The notes below the pieces were generated by a model. The model saw nothing but the letters and a program-made list of their open reading frames with translations, was not told where the DNA came from and did not search any database. Shown piece after piece: positions 1-10,500 of a stretch of DNA of 39,848 nucleotides; position 1 is the first letter of the stretch, and each line of letters starts with the position of its first letter. This DNA comes from Rhodoplanes roseus. GTDB lineage: Bacteria > Pseudomonadota > Alphaproteobacteria > Rhizobiales > Xanthobacteraceae. A program made the translations under genes and the position numbers. The stretch spans positions 1 through 39,848 of the forward strand of contig NZ_NPEX01000013.1 of the NCBI RefSeq assembly GCF_003258865.1. The letters run 5' to 3'.

Positions 1-394
1 CCCAGCGGTCGGGTTGCGGCGTGCCCCGGAGCAGGGTCACGTCCCCGGGGCCGACCAGTGTCGCCAGCGCCGCGCGGGCCGCGGCACCGGCCGGGGCGTC
101 GACGGGGGCGACCTCGATCCCGGCGAGCAGAACCTCACGCCCGTCGACGAGCAGCAGCGAGCGGCCGTCCGGTACGGCGGCGACCGTCGCGGTCGCGACC
201 ACGGCGAGGGCGCAGCCGAGCGCGCCGGGGCCGAGCGCACCGGGCGGTGCCGCCAGCGATTTGGGCAGGGCGGGCGGCGATAAGGAGGAGCCCGATGCGG
301 GCGGGTCGGTGCGGCCGTCCGGGGCGGCCGGCTGCCCGGCCGCGGCGGCCGCGACCGAGAGGAGCATGCCGATGGCGAGGAGGAAACGTCGCAT
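1..394 (-). CDS. SNase-like (thermonuclease family) secreted protein, truncated by window edge
   Basis: A reading frame opens at an ATG (complement 392-394) and runs without a stop off the left edge, giving 131 visible residues. The first ~20 residues (MRRFLLAIGMLLSVAAAAAG) look like a signal peptide. A proline/alanine-rich linker follows to about residue 55. The segment from about residue 60 (VAAVPDGRSLLLVDGREVLLAGIEVAPVD, read in pieces) fits the start of a staphylococcal-nuclease-like domain, whose usual pattern is V-x-DGDT-L-x-[DN]G-x-x-V-R-L-x-GI-[DE]-A-P. The final residues before the edge (TPQPDRW) fit the family's Q-x-DR-[YW] segment. The proline usually seen after GIEA is displaced. 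The catalytic second half lies outside the window, so activity cannot be judged. It is divergent from the tRNA gene to its right. Function is inferred from partial similarity only. Confidence 0.6.
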   Translation of the reverse strand, partial: MRRFLLAIGMLLSVAAAAAGQPAAPDGRTDPPASGSSLSPPALPKSLAAPPGALGPGALGCALAVVATATVAAVPDGRSLLLVDGREVLLAGIEVAPVDAPAGAAARAALATLVGPGDVTLLRGTPQPDRW

Positions 395-554
395 TCCGCC
401 GGCTCGGGAAACGGGTGACTCGGCCGGAGCAGTCCCCCTGCATGGCCTCGCTGTGGCCGGTCCGCTCCATCGCCTCGGGCTGCTCGGCGGCCGGAGCGGC
501 TCCGCTCCGCCGCAGGATGCACGAGCCCGACGATTATGCTAGTGCGAGGCCGAC

Positions 555-631
555 GGTCCCGTAGCTCAGCCGGATAGAGCAGCGGTTTCCTAAACCGAAG
601 GTCACAGGTTCGAGTCCTGTCGGGACCGCCA
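555..631 (+). tRNA. tRNA-Arg (anticodon CCT)
   Basis: A 77-nt cloverleaf can be drawn. The acceptor stem GGTCCCG (555-561) pairs with CGGGACC (621-627), followed by discriminator G628 and an encoded CCA at 629-631. The D arm contains GCTCAGCCGGATAGAGC, and the T arm has CAGGTTCGAGTCCTG. The anticodon loop TTCCTAA carries CCT, which reads AGG codons, a rare arginine codon in GC-rich genomes. A -10-like TATGCT lies at 535-540. No integrase gene or repeated tRNA 3' end was seen nearby. Confidence 0.95.
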
Positions 632-1041
632 CTTCATCCAGAGACTTGCGCCGGAAATTCCGGCCCGGGGTCGAGCCGACCTCTCGAGCAGCATGGCGGC
701 ATCGCTGAACGTCGTTCGTCTGCGTGGATCAGTCCGCCGGACGGTCGATCGTCCCCATCGGCCCGAGCCTGAACGGCATGGAGCAGCGTCGAGCGCGGCG
801 GCATCGAGCCGAGATCAGAACCTCTTGGGCCGCGAGACTGTTCCGGTGCGAGCGATGCGATGCACCGTCGGCGGACCGACGCGGGTGGCGCCGGTGTCGA
901 TGAGACCAGAGACGACGACGCCGCGCCCGAGGGCGAAGCATCGTCCGTTGCGGAACGATGGCGGGAGGGCGGCTGTTCACGAAACGGGCTTTGCGGTGGG
1001 TGCGGTCTCGCGCCGGACGGCCCTGTCGAGGAGTGACATCG
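632..1041. other. 410 bp intergenic stretch with no supported gene
   Basis: Open frames cross this stretch on both strands, but their translations are arginine/proline/serine-rich and low in complexity, as expected for shadow frames in GC-rich DNA. None has a convincing ribosome-binding site or a recognisable domain. The promoter for the Nudix gene at 1042 presumably lies here, but no clear -35/-10 pair was identified. Confidence 0.5.
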
Positions 1042-1629
1042 GTGCCGGCGAGAATCCTGCGAACCCGCACGCTGTACGAGGGCTGGACCGAGATTCTCGG
1101 CGTTCGCCTGCAGCTCGAAGACGGATACGAGGTCGGCCGCGAGGTCGAGGATCATGGCAATGCGGTGGCGGTGCTGCCCTACGATCCGGAGCGCCGAACC
1201 GCGATCCTGGTGAAGCTCCTGCGCCCGCCCATCCTGATCTCCGAAGGCCGGACCGACCTGCTGGAGTGTCCGGCCGGAATGATCGAGGACGAGGAGCCGG
1301 CCGAGACGGCCCGACGGGAGGCGCTCGAAGAGACCGGGCTGCGGCTGCGGGAATTGGAGCATGCCGGCCGGGTCTGGAGCTCGCCCGGCGTGTCGACCGA
1401 GCGTCTCGACCTCTATCTGGCGAGCTACGCCGCCGCGGACCGGGTCGATCGCGGCGGTGGCGCCGCCGGCGAGCACGAGAACATACAGGTGATCGAGCTT
1501 CCCCTCGCCGAGCTGCGCCGGCTGATCGAGACCAAGCAGGTCGAGGACCTCAAGACCCTGGCGCTGCTCGCCCTGCTGATGCTGCGCAAGCCGAACCTGT
1601 TCGTCACCGAGGCGTCCGTGACCGAATGA
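1042..1629 (+). CDS. Nudix hydrolase, NudK / ADP-ribose pyrophosphatase type
   Basis: Predicted to hydrolyse a nucleoside-diphosphate sugar (GDP-mannose or ADP-ribose type substrates) in the cytoplasm. From the GTG start the protein is 195 aa. The Nudix box spans residues 79-100 (GMIEDEEPAETARREALEET, then GL). It has the one-residue-shorter spacing seen in E. coli NudK. The downstream SSPGVSTERLDLYLASY and the GGG-x-x-GE-x-E-x-I-x-V-x-E-L-P segment also match NudK-type enzymes. The longer frame opens at an ATG at 958, but GTG 1042 was preferred because GAGGAG at 1028-1033 is spaced 8 nt from it and the upstream extension is arginine-rich and unconserved in character. The gene stands alone, convergent with the alpha/beta hydrolase. 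The family call is firm; the substrate is inferred. Confidence 0.85.
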   Translation: MPARILRTRTLYEGWTEILGVRLQLEDGYEVGREVEDHGNAVAVLPYDPERRTAILVKLLRPPILISEGRTDLLECPAGMIEDEEPAETARREALEETGLRLRELEHAGRVWSSPGVSTERLDLYLASYAAADRVDRGGGAAGEHENIQVIELPLAELRRLIETKQVEDLKTLALLALLMLRKPNLFVTEASVTE

Positions 1630-1644
1630 AGACGGGGCAGCCCC

Positions 1645-2508
1645 CTACGCCGTCACGGCAGGCGACGAGGCGGAGGCGGCACTGACCCGGTCGATGGCGC
1701 GGGTGATGGTCCGCGGGCGGACGTGGTGGATCATATGACCGGCGTCGGCGACCCGCAGGACCGTGCACCGCGGCAGCCGCGCGCGCAGCCATTCGCCGTG
1801 CAGGTCGAAAGGTGCCACCGGATCCCTCTCACCGCCGATCACCACGGCCGGGCACGTCACCTCGTGCAGCCGCTCGCCGAGATCGGCCATGGCGGCATTG
1901 AAGCCACGCAGCTCCGCCGCCATGGCGAGAACGGCGCCGGGCTGGGCAGCGACGGCGAAAGGAAGGCGTTTCACGTGAGGCGGTACGGCGTCGGGTGCGA
2001 AAGCGGCCGCCAGCTTGCGCCCCGCGATCAACGGTGCGAGCTGCGGCAGGGCCCACCGCAGCGGGCGTCCGAGCCGCTCCATGGCGGCGAGCCGGAGGAG
2101 CGGCATGCGGGCCGGCCTGGTCGGCCGGCAGAACGGGGCGACCAGCACGAGGCCTTTGACGCAATCGGGGTGCCGATGCGCGAGCCACAGGCCCACGGCG
2201 GCGCCGAACGAGTGCGCGACCACGACGGGCGCGCCGATGTCGAGCCGCGCGATCACGCAGGCGAGCCAGTCGGCCTGGCGATCCGGGCCCATGCGGCAGG
2301 CGGGCTGCGGCTCCGACCCGCCATAGCCCGGACGATCGATCGCCAGCAGCCGATGGCCTTCGCCGGGGTTCACGAGGGGCGCCATCACCTCCTCGGCCAG
2401 GCCGCCGAGCCCGTGCAGCAGAAGCACGGGCGCACCGGCGCCGGAGACGATCACGTGCGCCGCGCCGCCCTCGGCGGCGACCGTGAGATGATGCGAACCG
2501 TAGGCCAT
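1645..2508 (-). CDS. alpha/beta fold hydrolase
   Basis: A 287-aa serine hydrolase of the alpha/beta-fold superfamily. The complete catalytic apparatus is visible: oxyanion-hole HGLGG at residues 32-36, a nucleophile elbow around Ser100 (AHSFGA), acid Asp229 in GERDPVAP, and His258 in DAGHMIHH. DRPGYGGSE (about 58-66) is the usual loop after strand 4 in epoxide-hydrolase/haloperoxidase-like members. There is no signal peptide, so it is probably cytoplasmic. The substrate cannot be predicted from sequence; lipase/esterase or ester-bond hydrolase are the obvious options. It starts at ATG 2508 and lies just downstream, on the same strand, of the small membrane protein at 2578-2841. It converges on the Nudix gene with only 15 bp between the stops. 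Confidence 0.85.
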   Translation of the reverse strand: MAYGSHHLTVAAEGGAAHVIVSGAGAPVLLLHGLGGLAEEVMAPLVNPGEGHRLLAIDRPGYGGSEPQPACRMGPDRQADWLACVIARLDIGAPVVVAHSFGAAVGLWLAHRHPDCVKGLVLVAPFCRPTRPARMPLLRLAAMERLGRPLRWALPQLAPLIAGRKLAAAFAPDAVPPHVKRLPFAVAAQPGAVLAMAAELRGFNAAMADLGERLHEVTCPAVVIGGERDPVAPFDLHGEWLRARLPRCTVLRVADAGHMIHHVRPRTITRAIDRVSAASASSPAVTA

Positions 2509-2577
2509 TCGTGTGTCAGCTCCGCTCGACCCGATGTGAGCCGGATCGACGCGTCTCGGCGGTCCGCTCGGACGTGA

Positions 2578-2841
2578 TCAGACGATTTTCCGGATCGTCG
2601 CGACCAGCTCGAGCGTGATCAGGGCCGCGAGCGCCACGGCGATCCCGGCGAGCGGCATGCAGAGAGCCTGGGCGAGCGGAGTCCCGGGCTCGATCAGATT
2701 GGCCGCGAGGAGGCAGACGAACAGAACCACGAAGCTCGCACCGACCAGGCCGTTCATCCGCTCGACGGCAGTGCTGCGGACCCGGACGCGCGTGACCGCC
2801 TCGAACAATGCGACCAGATAACGACGAACGAATTCACGCAT
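2578..2841 (-). CDS. small membrane protein of unknown function (87 aa)
   Basis: Start chosen at the ATG ending at 2841, preceded by a GGAG-type ribosome-binding site. The longer in-frame extension upstream (to 3228) is arginine-rich and overlaps the divergent RND gene region. Residues ~1-25 (MREFVRRYLVALFEAVTRVR) form a basic amphipathic segment. Two hydrophobic stretches follow: GASFVVLFVCLLAANLI (about 33-49) and ALCMPLAGIAVALAALITLE (about 58-77). A short basic tail (ATIRKIV) ends the protein. I recognise no family. The two-helix topology with a basic N-terminus is typical of many small inner-membrane proteins. It is divergent from the RND adaptor gene, but a functional link is only a possibility. 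Confidence 0.55.
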   Translation of the reverse strand: MREFVRRYLVALFEAVTRVRVRSTAVERMNGLVGASFVVLFVCLLAANLIEPGTPLAQALCMPLAGIAVALAALITLELVATIRKIV

Positions 2842-3080
2842 ACGGCGTCTCCATAGGTTCGGTGACGTCGAGTGTTGAACCTCGCTCGCGCGGCCGAGTT
2901 CCGGGAATGAACGTCGCACCGCGGTCTCGCGTGGGCGACATCGCGGCCTGTCAGGAGGAGATGACGACGGGCAGTCCCGCAGGCGCACGGTCCCGAAGAT
3001 CGGCTGCGCCGTGGCACCAAGTCGGTGCTGCCGAGTTGACATGCGCAGGTCCCACGAGTGTCCAACACGAGACAACCCAG
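2842..3080. promoter_or_regulatory. divergent intergenic region before the RND operon
   Basis: This stretch separates the small membrane protein (minus) from the RND adaptor (plus). A consensus-like -35 TTGACA sits at 3036-3041, but no good -10 follows at 17 nt. An AGGAGGAG at 2953-2960 abuts an in-frame ATG at 2961, which is too close for a normal ribosome-binding site, so that upstream start is less attractive. No regulator gene or clear operator palindrome was seen. Confidence 0.3.
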
Positions 3081-4400
3081 TTGATCCGTCGCATCGTCGT
3101 CCTCTCGGCTTCGGCGATCGTGGCGGTCGTCGCGCTGGCTTGGCTCCTCGGATGGCGCGGCCCCGGTGACGTGCTGCCCGCACGGCCGGGTGCCGACCGT
3201 CAGGCGACCGCCCCGCCGGCCGGTGCAACGGGGGCGCCGGCGCAGCCGCCGCCGACCGTTGGAGTCGTCGAGGTCTCGCCCCGCCAAGTCCCGCTGCCGG
3301 TCGCGTATGCCGGCCGTATCGGTGCTCCGCGCGATGTGGAGATCAGGCCGCGGGTCGGCGGCCTGCTGCTCAGCCGCGAGTTCGACGAAGGTGCCGGGGT
3401 CAAGGATGGGCAGGTGCTGTTCCGCATCGATCCCGCGACCTTCCGGGTCGCGCTCGCCCGCGCCGAGGCGCAACTCGCACAAGCCCGGGCGGCGGTGCGA
3501 CAGGCCGAGGACAACTATGCCCGTGTCTCCGAGCTGCGGCAGCGCAACGTCGCCTCCGAGCAGCAGCTCGAGCAGGCGACCGGGACCCGTGACCAGGCGC
3601 GTGCCGCCGTCGATCTCGCCCAGGCGGAGGTCGAGGCCGCGCGCCTCAACCTCGACTACACGACCATCGTGTCGCCCGTGGCCGGCGTCACCGCGCTGAC
3701 CTCTCCGGCGGTCGGCAGCCTGATCCAGCCGCAGCAGACCCTTCTGACGACGATCACGCCGCTCGATCCCGCTTACGTGAACTTCTCGTTCACGGACCAG
3801 GAGGCTCAGGATTTTCGCGAGTTGAACGAACACCGGGCCAAACCGATCTCGGAGAAGGATCTCACGGTCGAGCTGCGCTTCGGCGACCGGAGCCGCTACG
3901 ACAAGCCCGGCCGCATCGACACGGCGGCGCAGCGGGTCGACCAGCAGACCGGCACCATCCAGGCGCGGGCCGTCTTCCCCAATCCGGACGGCGTGTTGTT
4001 GCCGGGGCAGTTCGTCCGCGTCGTGATTCGCGGCGTCACCTTGCCGGATGCCCTGGTGGTCCCCGAGCGCGCCGTGTCGCAAGGCCCGCAGGGTGCGTCC
4101 GTCTACGTCGTGACGGCCGCGAATGTCGCGGAGGCACGGCCGGTCCGGCTCGGCCAGGAGGTGCGGGACGGATTTGTCGTGACCTCGGGACTGCAGCCCG
4201 GGGAGAGAGTCGTGGTCGACGGCGTCGTCCGGGTGAAGCCCGGCCAGCTGGTCCGGGCCGTACCGGCCAAGCCGTCACCGGAGGGAGGTGCCGCAGCCGC
4301 GCAATCGTCCGAAGGAGCACCGGCGACGACCGGATCGGCCGGCGTCGGCTCGCCCGACGGCAGCACCGGCGGCGCGAAACGCTCCGGGGCGCGGCCGTGA
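3081..4400 (+). CDS. RND efflux periplasmic adaptor (membrane fusion protein)
   Basis: Adaptor of a tripartite RND pump, linking the inner-membrane transporter to an outer-membrane channel. The proposed TTG start gives 439 aa beginning [25 protein letters not shown] in pieces, a typical uncleaved N-terminal anchor. There is no lipobox cysteine, so it is not an AcrA-type lipoprotein. After a Pro/Ala linker come the barrel-sandwich half (IEIRPRVGG-like segment, [20 protein letters not shown]), an alpha-hairpin rich in Ala/Gln/Arg (about 120-190), the second lipoyl half ([15 protein letters not shown]) and the beta-barrel and membrane-proximal domains ([12 protein letters not shown]). The start is uncertain: ATG 2961 would add 40 residues. 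It overlaps the transporter gene by 4 nt (GTGA), so they are translationally coupled. No TolC-like gene is adjacent. Confidence 0.88.
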   Translation: MIRRIVVLSASAIVAVVALAWLLGWRGPGDVLPARPGADRQATAPPAGATGAPAQPPPTVGVVEVSPRQVPLPVAYAGRIGAPRDVEIRPRVGGLLLSREFDEGAGVKDGQVLFRIDPATFRVALARAEAQLAQARAAVRQAEDNYARVSELRQRNVASEQQLEQATGTRDQARAAVDLAQAEVEAARLNLDYTTIVSPVAGVTALTSPAVGSLIQPQQTLLTTITPLDPAYVNFSFTDQEAQDFRELNEHRAKPISEKDLTVELRFGDRSRYDKPGRIDTAAQRVDQQTGTIQARAVFPNPDGVLLPGQFVRVVIRGVTLPDALVVPERAVSQGPQGASVYVVTAANVAEARPVRLGQEVRDGFVVTSGLQPGERVVVDGVVRVKPGQLVRAVPAKPSPEGGAAAAQSSEGAPATTGSAGVGSPDGSTGGAKRSGARP

Positions 4401-7400
4401 TCTCCAAGTTCTTCATCGACCGACCGGTCTTCGCGACCGTGCTGTCCATCGTGATCGTGCTGGCGGGGCTCGTCGCGGTCCGGGTGTTGCCGGTCGAGCA
4501 GTATCCTCCGATCGTGCCGCCGGAGGTGATCGTCACGGCGACCTATCCGGGCGCCGACGCGCAGACCATCGCCGAGACGGTCGCGGCGCCGCTCGAGCAG
4601 CAGATCAACGGCGTCGAGCGCATGATCTACATGCGCTCCACCGCGACCGGCACCGGTACGATGCGGATTTCGGTCTCCTTCGAGATCGGCACGGATCCGG
4701 ACCAGGCGACCATCAACGTCAACAACCGGGTGCAACGCGCCACCGTGCTGCTGCCCGAAGAGGTGCGGCGTCAGGGCGTCACGGTGGCCAAGCGGTCGAG
4801 CTCGATCCTGCAGGTCGTCAGCATGTCGTCGCCGGGAGGCCGCTACGACACCATCTTCATCTCCAATTATGCGCTGGTGAACGTCATCGACGAGCTGCGC
4901 CGCACGCCGGGCGTCGGCGACGCCTCGCTGTTCGGCGCCTCCGACTACTCGATGCGCATCTGGCTGCGGCCCGACAAGGTGGCGCAGTACAATCTGACGC
5001 CGAGCGACATCGCCGCCGCCATCCGGGAGCAGAACTCGCAGTTCGCGGCAGGCCGCTTCGGCGAGGAGCCGCTGCGCGGCGCGCAGGCCTTCACCTATTC
5101 GGTGACGACGCAGGGTCGCTTCGCCGATCCCAAGGAGTTCGAGAACATCATCATCCGCTCCGATCCGAACGGGGCGGCGCTGCGCGTCAAGGACATCGCC
5201 CGGGTCGAGCTCGGCTCGCAGAACTACTCGACGGTGGCGACGCTCAACGGCGCCCCGGCGGTGCCGATCGGCGTCTATCTGCAGCCCGGCGCCAACGCCC
5301 TCCAGGTCGCCAATGCCGTGAACGCCACCATGGAGCGGCTGGCGCAGCGCTTCCCCGAGGGGCTGCGCTACGACGTGCCGTTCAACACCACCCGCTTCAT
5401 CCAGGCCTCCGTCGAGGAGGTGGCCAAGACCTTCGCCGAGGCGATCGCGCTGGTCGTCGCGGTGGTGTTCCTGTTCCTGCAGAACTGGCGCGCCACCCTG
5501 ATCCCGGTGCTGGCCGTGCCGGTGTCGATCATCGGCACCTTCGCCGGCATGTATGCGCTCGGCTTCTCGATCAACCTGTTCACGCTGTTCGGCCTGATCC
5601 TCGCCATCGGCATCGTCGTCGACGACGCCATCGTGGTGCTGGAGAACGTCGAGCGCATCATGACGACCGAGCGCAAGAGCCCGTACGACGCCGCCGTGCA
5701 GGCCATGCAGGAGGTGTCCGGCCCGGTGGTCGCCATCGTGCTGGTGCTGGTCGCCGTGTTCGTCCCGGTGTCGTTCCTGGGCGGGCTGGCGGGCGAGCTC
5801 TACCGCCAGTTCGCCGTCACCATCGCGGTGTCGGTCGTCATCTCCGGCATCGTCGCGCTCACTCTGACGCCGGCGCTCTGCGCCCTCCTGCTGAAGCCGG
5901 GCCATCGCGAGCCGTGGCTTCCGTTCCGCTGGTTCAACCGGGTCTTCGGCGCGGTGACGGCGCGCTACACGGCCGGCGTGGGCTTCTTCCTCCGTCACGC
6001 GGCACTGGCGCTCGCTCTCGTCGCCGTGATGCTCGGCGCGACCTGGCTCCTGTTCCAGCGCGTCCCCGGCGCGCTGGTGCCGGCCGAGGACCAGGGCTAC
6101 GTCTTCCTCGTCACCCAGCTCCCGCCCGCTGCGGCGCTCGACCGTACGCTCGCCGTGACCGAGAAGGTCACGGCGGGCGCGCGGGAGAACCCGGCCGTCG
6201 CCGACATCATCACGCTCGCCGGCTTCGATTTCCTCGCCGGCGCCCAGAAGACGAATTCGGGCGTCTCGTTCGTGTCGTTGAAGGACTGGGCCGAGCGCAC
6301 CGATCCGGCGCTCGACGCCCGCGCATTGCCACGGGCCTTCGCGGCGCTGAACGCCCGCTTCCTCGACGGCGTCGTCGTCAGCTTCAATCCGCCGCCCATC
6401 CAGGGCATCTCGACGACGGGCGGCATCGAGGCCTACTTGCAGGACCGGTCCGGCGGCAGCCTGGAGAGCCTGAACCAGGCCGTGCAGCGCGTGGTCGCGG
6501 CCGCTGGCGCGCGGCCCGAGCTGACCGGCGTGTCGACCACCTTCTCGACCGGCACGCCGCAATACCGCGTGACGGTGGATCGCGAGAAGGCGAAGGCGCT
6601 GGGCGTGCCGATCGCCTCGCTGTTCGACACCATGCAGAGCTCGTTCGGCAGCCTCTACGTCAACGACTTCACGCTGTTCGGCCGCACCTTCCGGGTGACG
6701 CTGTCGTCGGAGGGCGCGTTCCGCGAGTCGCCGGACGACCTCCGGCACGTCTTCGTGCGCTCGGAGCGCGGCGCCATGGTGCCGCTCACCGCCCTCGTCA
6801 CGGTCTCGCGCACGACCGGCCCCGACGTGGTGGAGCGCTTCAACGTCTTCCCGGCTGCGCGCCTCCAGGCGAGCCCGGCACCCGGCTACTCGTCCGGTCA
6901 GGCCATCGCGGCGATCCAGCAGGTGGTCGCCGAGACGCTGTCGGCCGACTACACGATCGGCTGGACCGGTGCGGCGTATCAGGAGATCCAGACGGCCGGC
7001 ACCGGCTATCTGGGCTTCCTGTTCGGCATCGTGATGGTGTTCCTGATCCTGGCGGCCCAGTACGAGCGGTGGAGCCTGCCGCTCGCCGTGGTCACGGCCG
7101 TGCCCTTCGCGGTGTTCGGAGCGATCGTGGCGATCTGGCTGCGCGGCATCGAGAACGACGTGTATTTCCAGGTCGGCCTCATCACCCTGATCGGGCTTTC
7201 GGCCAAGAACGCCGTCCTGATCGTCGAGTTCGCCTCGGAGCGCCAGCGCGCCGGTCGGCCGGCCGTCGAGGCCGCCCTCGAAGCGGCGCAGTTGCGCTTC
7301 CGGCCGATCGTGATGACGTCGCTCGCCTTCATCCTCGGCGTGGTGCCGCTCGCCGTGGCGGCGGGCGCCGGCTCGGCGAGCCGTCATTCGGTCGGCACCG

Positions 7401-7576
7401 GCGTGATCGGAGGCATGCTGGCCGCCACCTTCCTGGCGATCCTGTTCGTGCCGTTGTTCTTCCGGCTGGTACAGCGGAACGCCCCGCCGCAGCCGGCGGA
7501 GCCGGACGCCGCCTCACATCCTGCCACGGCGGACGCGGCCCCGGGTGCGGAGCTGCCACGCCGAGGCCGGGCGTGA
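4397..7576 (+). CDS. RND efflux transporter permease, HAE1 (AcrB/MexB) family
   Basis: Proton-driven inner-membrane exporter of hydrophobic or amphiphilic compounds, 1059 aa, the normal size for the HAE1 family. It starts with GTG inside the adaptor's stop (GTGA overlap) and has the canonical N-terminus [20 protein letters not shown]. Visible signatures are the TM4 aspartate pair in [29 protein letters not shown] at the start of the porter domain, the proline-rich Q-L-P-P-A-A segment of the second porter half, and [14 protein letters not shown] in TM10, which carries the conserved lysine. Two large periplasmic loops and about 12 membrane segments are evident. The last ~40 residues are a Pro/Ala-rich tail. 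Its stop codon is directly followed by the stop of the convergent Mfd-like gene. Substrates cannot be deduced. Confidence 0.95.
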   Translation: MISKFFIDRPVFATVLSIVIVLAGLVAVRVLPVEQYPPIVPPEVIVTATYPGADAQTIAETVAAPLEQQINGVERMIYMRSTATGTGTMRISVSFEIGTDPDQATINVNNRVQRATVLLPEEVRRQGVTVAKRSSSILQVVSMSSPGGRYDTIFISNYALVNVIDELRRTPGVGDASLFGASDYSMRIWLRPDKVAQYNLTPSDIAAAIREQNSQFAAGRFGEEPLRGAQAFTYSVTTQGRFADPKEFENIIIRSDPNGAALRVKDIARVELGSQNYSTVATLNGAPAVPIGVYLQPGANALQVANAVNATMERLAQRFPEGLRYDVPFNTTRFIQASVEEVAKTFAEAIALVVAVVFLFLQNWRATLIPVLAVPVSIIGTFAGMYALGFSINLFTLFGLILAIGIVVDDAIVVLENVERIMTTERKSPYDAAVQAMQEVSGPVVAIVLVLVAVFVPVSFLGGLAGELYRQFAVTIAVSVVISGIVALTLTPALCALLLKPGHREPWLPFRWFNRVFGAVTARYTAGVGFFLRHAALALALVAVMLGATWLLFQRVPGALVPAEDQGYVFLVTQLPPAAALDRTLAVTEKVTAGARENPAVADIITLAGFDFLAGAQKTNSGVSFVSLKDWAERTDPALDARALPRAFAALNARFLDGVVVSFNPPPIQGISTTGGIEAYLQDRSGGSLESLNQAVQRVVAAAGARPELTGVSTTFSTGTPQYRVTVDREKAKALGVPIASLFDTMQSSFGSLYVNDFTLFGRTFRVTLSSEGAFRESPDDLRHVFVRSERGAMVPLTALVTVSRTTGPDVVERFNVFPAARLQASPAPGYSSGQAIAAIQQVVAETLSADYTIGWTGAAYQEIQTAGTGYLGFLFGIVMVFLILAAQYERWSLPLAVVTAVPFAVFGAIVAIWLRGIENDVYFQVGLITLIGLSAKNAVLIVEFASERQRAGRPAVEAALEAAQLRFRPIVMTSLAFILGVVPLAVAAGAGSASRHSVGTGVIGGMLAATFLAILFVPLFFRLVQRNAPPQPAEPDAASHPATADAAPGAELPRRGRA

Positions 7577-10500
7577 TCAGCCGGCGATCTCGTCGAGGAG
7601 CGCCATCAGGGTCTCCAGCCGATTTCCCGCATCCGTCGGCACGTCGGCGATCAGACGTTCGCCGCTCCGTCGCAATCCGCAGCGGCTCGCATGTTGCGCA
7701 TCCAGCCGACAGTCCGGGCGCAACGTCAGGGCGATCGCCTGCGGACCCGCGTCGATCCGCGTGAGACCCAGCGCCCGGCAGCGCAGCCGGACACGCGCCA
7801 GGGTGAGAAGGTCGAGCAGCTCGCCGGGCGCCTCGCCGAAACGGTCCTCGATCTCGGCCTCGATCTGGTCGAGGTCGTCCTCGTGCCGGGCCTTGGCGAG
7901 CCGGGCATAGAGCGCGAGCCGCGTGTCGGCGTCGGGCACGAGGTCCGGCGGGATTCGCCCGCCGATCTCGACATGCAGCTCCGGGATGATCTCGTCGGGC
8001 AGCGTCTCGCCGCGGGCCTGCCGCAGTGCGCGGTCCAGCAGATCCGCGTAGAGTTCCGACCCGGCGATCTCGATGTGCCCGGCCTGGTCTTCGCCGAACA
8101 GGGCGCCGGCGCCGCGGAGATCGAGGTCGCGGGCGCTCAAGGCGAAGCCGGCGCCGAGCCCGGAGGCGTCGCGGATGGCGGCGAGCCGCTTCTCCGTGGC
8201 GGCCGTCTTCGACTGATCCGGATCGGAGAGGAAGTACGCGAACGCTCGCCTGGCGCCCCGCCCGACGCGCCCCCGGAGCTGATGAAGCTGGGTGAGCCCG
8301 AACCGGTCCGGCCGCCAGATCAGGATGGTGTTGGCACGCGGCAGGTCGAGCCCGCTCTCGATGATGTTGGTGGCGAGCAGGATGTCGCCTTCGCCGCCGG
8401 CGAACCGCACCAGGGCGTCGTCGATGTCGGCGGCCGCCATGCGGCCGTGGATGGTGAGCACGGCGAGATCCGGCACGATACCGGCCAGCCGTTCGGCCAT
8501 GCTCGGGATGTCCTCGATGCGGGGGCAGACGGCGAGAGACTGGCCGCCGCGCCGGCGTTCATAGCGCAACGCCGCCGCCACCGTCGCATCGTCGAAATCG
8601 CGGACGATGCTGCGGACGGGCAATCGTCGCGCCGGCGGCGTCGCGATCGTGCTGAGCTCCTGCAGGCCCAAGGTCGCCATCCGCAAGGTGCGCGGGATCG
8701 GGGTCGCCGAAAGGGTCAGCATGTGCACGCCCTCGGCCAAAGCGCGCAGCCTGCCCTTCTCGCGCACGCCGAACCGGTGCTCCTCGTCGATGACGACCAG
8801 GCCGAGATCGGCGAAGCGCACGCCCTTTCCGGCGATCGCATGGGTGCCGACCACGAGGCGAAGCGAGCCGTCCGCAAGCTTCGTCTTCACCTCACGCGCT
8901 TCGGCGGGTCGGGCCACCCGGGACAGATGTCCCACCGCGATGCCGAGCGCGGCGAAGCGGCGGCGGAACGTCTCGGCATGCTGGGCCGCCAGCACCGTGG
9001 TCGGCGCCACCACGGCCACCTGCTTGCCGGCCAGCACGGTCGCGGCCGCCGCACGCAGCGCCACCTCGGTCTTGCCGAAGCCGACGTCGCCGCACACCAG
9101 CCGGTCCATCGGACGGCCCGACGCGAGATCGTCGAGCACGGCTTCGGTGGCGGCGCTCTGGTCGGCGGTCGGCAGGAACGAGAAGCCGGAGGCGAACCGC
9201 TCGTACTCGGCCACTGCCGGCCGCAACGCCGGCGCGGTCCGCGCCTCCCGCTCCGCCGCCAGCGCCACCATCTTCTGTGCCGTCTCGCCGATCTCGCTCC
9301 ACAGCCGGGCGGACCGTCGGCTCCAGGTGGTGCCGTCGGCGTTGTCGAGCGTGAGACTCTCCGGATCGCCGCCATGCCGCCAGACAGCGGCGAGCTCCTG
9401 GACCGGCAGCAGCACGTCCGTGTCGTCGGCGTAGCGAAGCCGGACCATGTCGGTCGCGGCGGCGTCCGCCGCCTCGACGGTTTCGAGGCCGGTCAGCACG
9501 CCGAGGCCGCGGGCGAGGTGGAGGACGGTGTCACCGGCCTGCAGCCGTTCGACCTCCGGCTGGATCGCCGCCGCCCTGATGCCGAACGGGGCGTCGTGGC
9601 GGGCCCGGCTTCCCAGCAGGTCGGCAGCCGCGATCACGGTGACGTCGGCGACGGGCGAGACGAAGCCGGCCTCGAGATCGGCGCGCAGCGACAGCACGGC
9701 TCCCTTCGGCGCGGCCAGGACGTCGGCCCAGGACGAGACCTGCGTGACCGGCGATGCGCCGGCGCGCCGCAGGCGACTTTCGCTGGCTCGCCGGTCATGC
9801 GCGTCGGCCGCCGTCAGAACGAGGGTCCGGCCGGCCTTCGCCGTTCCGGCGACGAACTCGCGGAGCAGCCGCTGCTGCGATCGCTCGGCCGCGAACAGCG
9901 GCACGCGCTGCTCGGCCGCGGGCGGGACGTCGGCGAGGACCAGGGTGTCGGGGCGCTTCGACGCGGCCTGCCAAGCCGCCCGGTCCAGGTAGAACTGGTC
10001 GGGCGGCATCGGCGGGCGCATGTCGCGTGCCAGCCCGGCCGGAAGTGTGCGACGCGTCTGGTAGGCGTCGCGCACGGATTGCAGGAACGTCGACGCCCGG
10101 GCGTCGGCCTTCGCGTCGGCGATGATCAGCGCTTTCGGGACGTAATCGAAGACGCTGGCCGCGGCCTGCTCGTCCGTCCCGACGCAGCCTTCCGAGGCGA
10201 CGTCCAGCACGAACTCGGCGAGATCGCCGGTGCTGCGCTGGGTGAGGGGATCATAAGCCGACAGCCCGAGGATACGGCCGTCCTCGTGCTCGATCCGGAC
10301 CGGGCCGATCGCACCGGCCGGGAAGACGTCGATCATCTGGCCCTGCAGGTTGGCCTCGCCCGGATCGTCGACGCGCGCATCGAGGTCGTAGCCGGCACGT
10401 TCGAGAAACTCGCGCAGCGCCGTGAGGTCGAGCGGCTGCCCGACCTTCAGCGGGAAAACGGCGTCGGTCCATGCCTCCCGCGGCGGAATGCGCTGCAGCA

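Noticed and set aside
555-700. tRNA-Arg as integration site of a mobile element
   Set aside because: No integrase, no repeated tRNA 3' end and no composition change were seen in the window.
693-1685. 330-codon frame over the Nudix gene region
   Set aside because: It overlaps the well-supported Nudix gene in another phase and reads as low-complexity Arg/Ala/Gly sequence.
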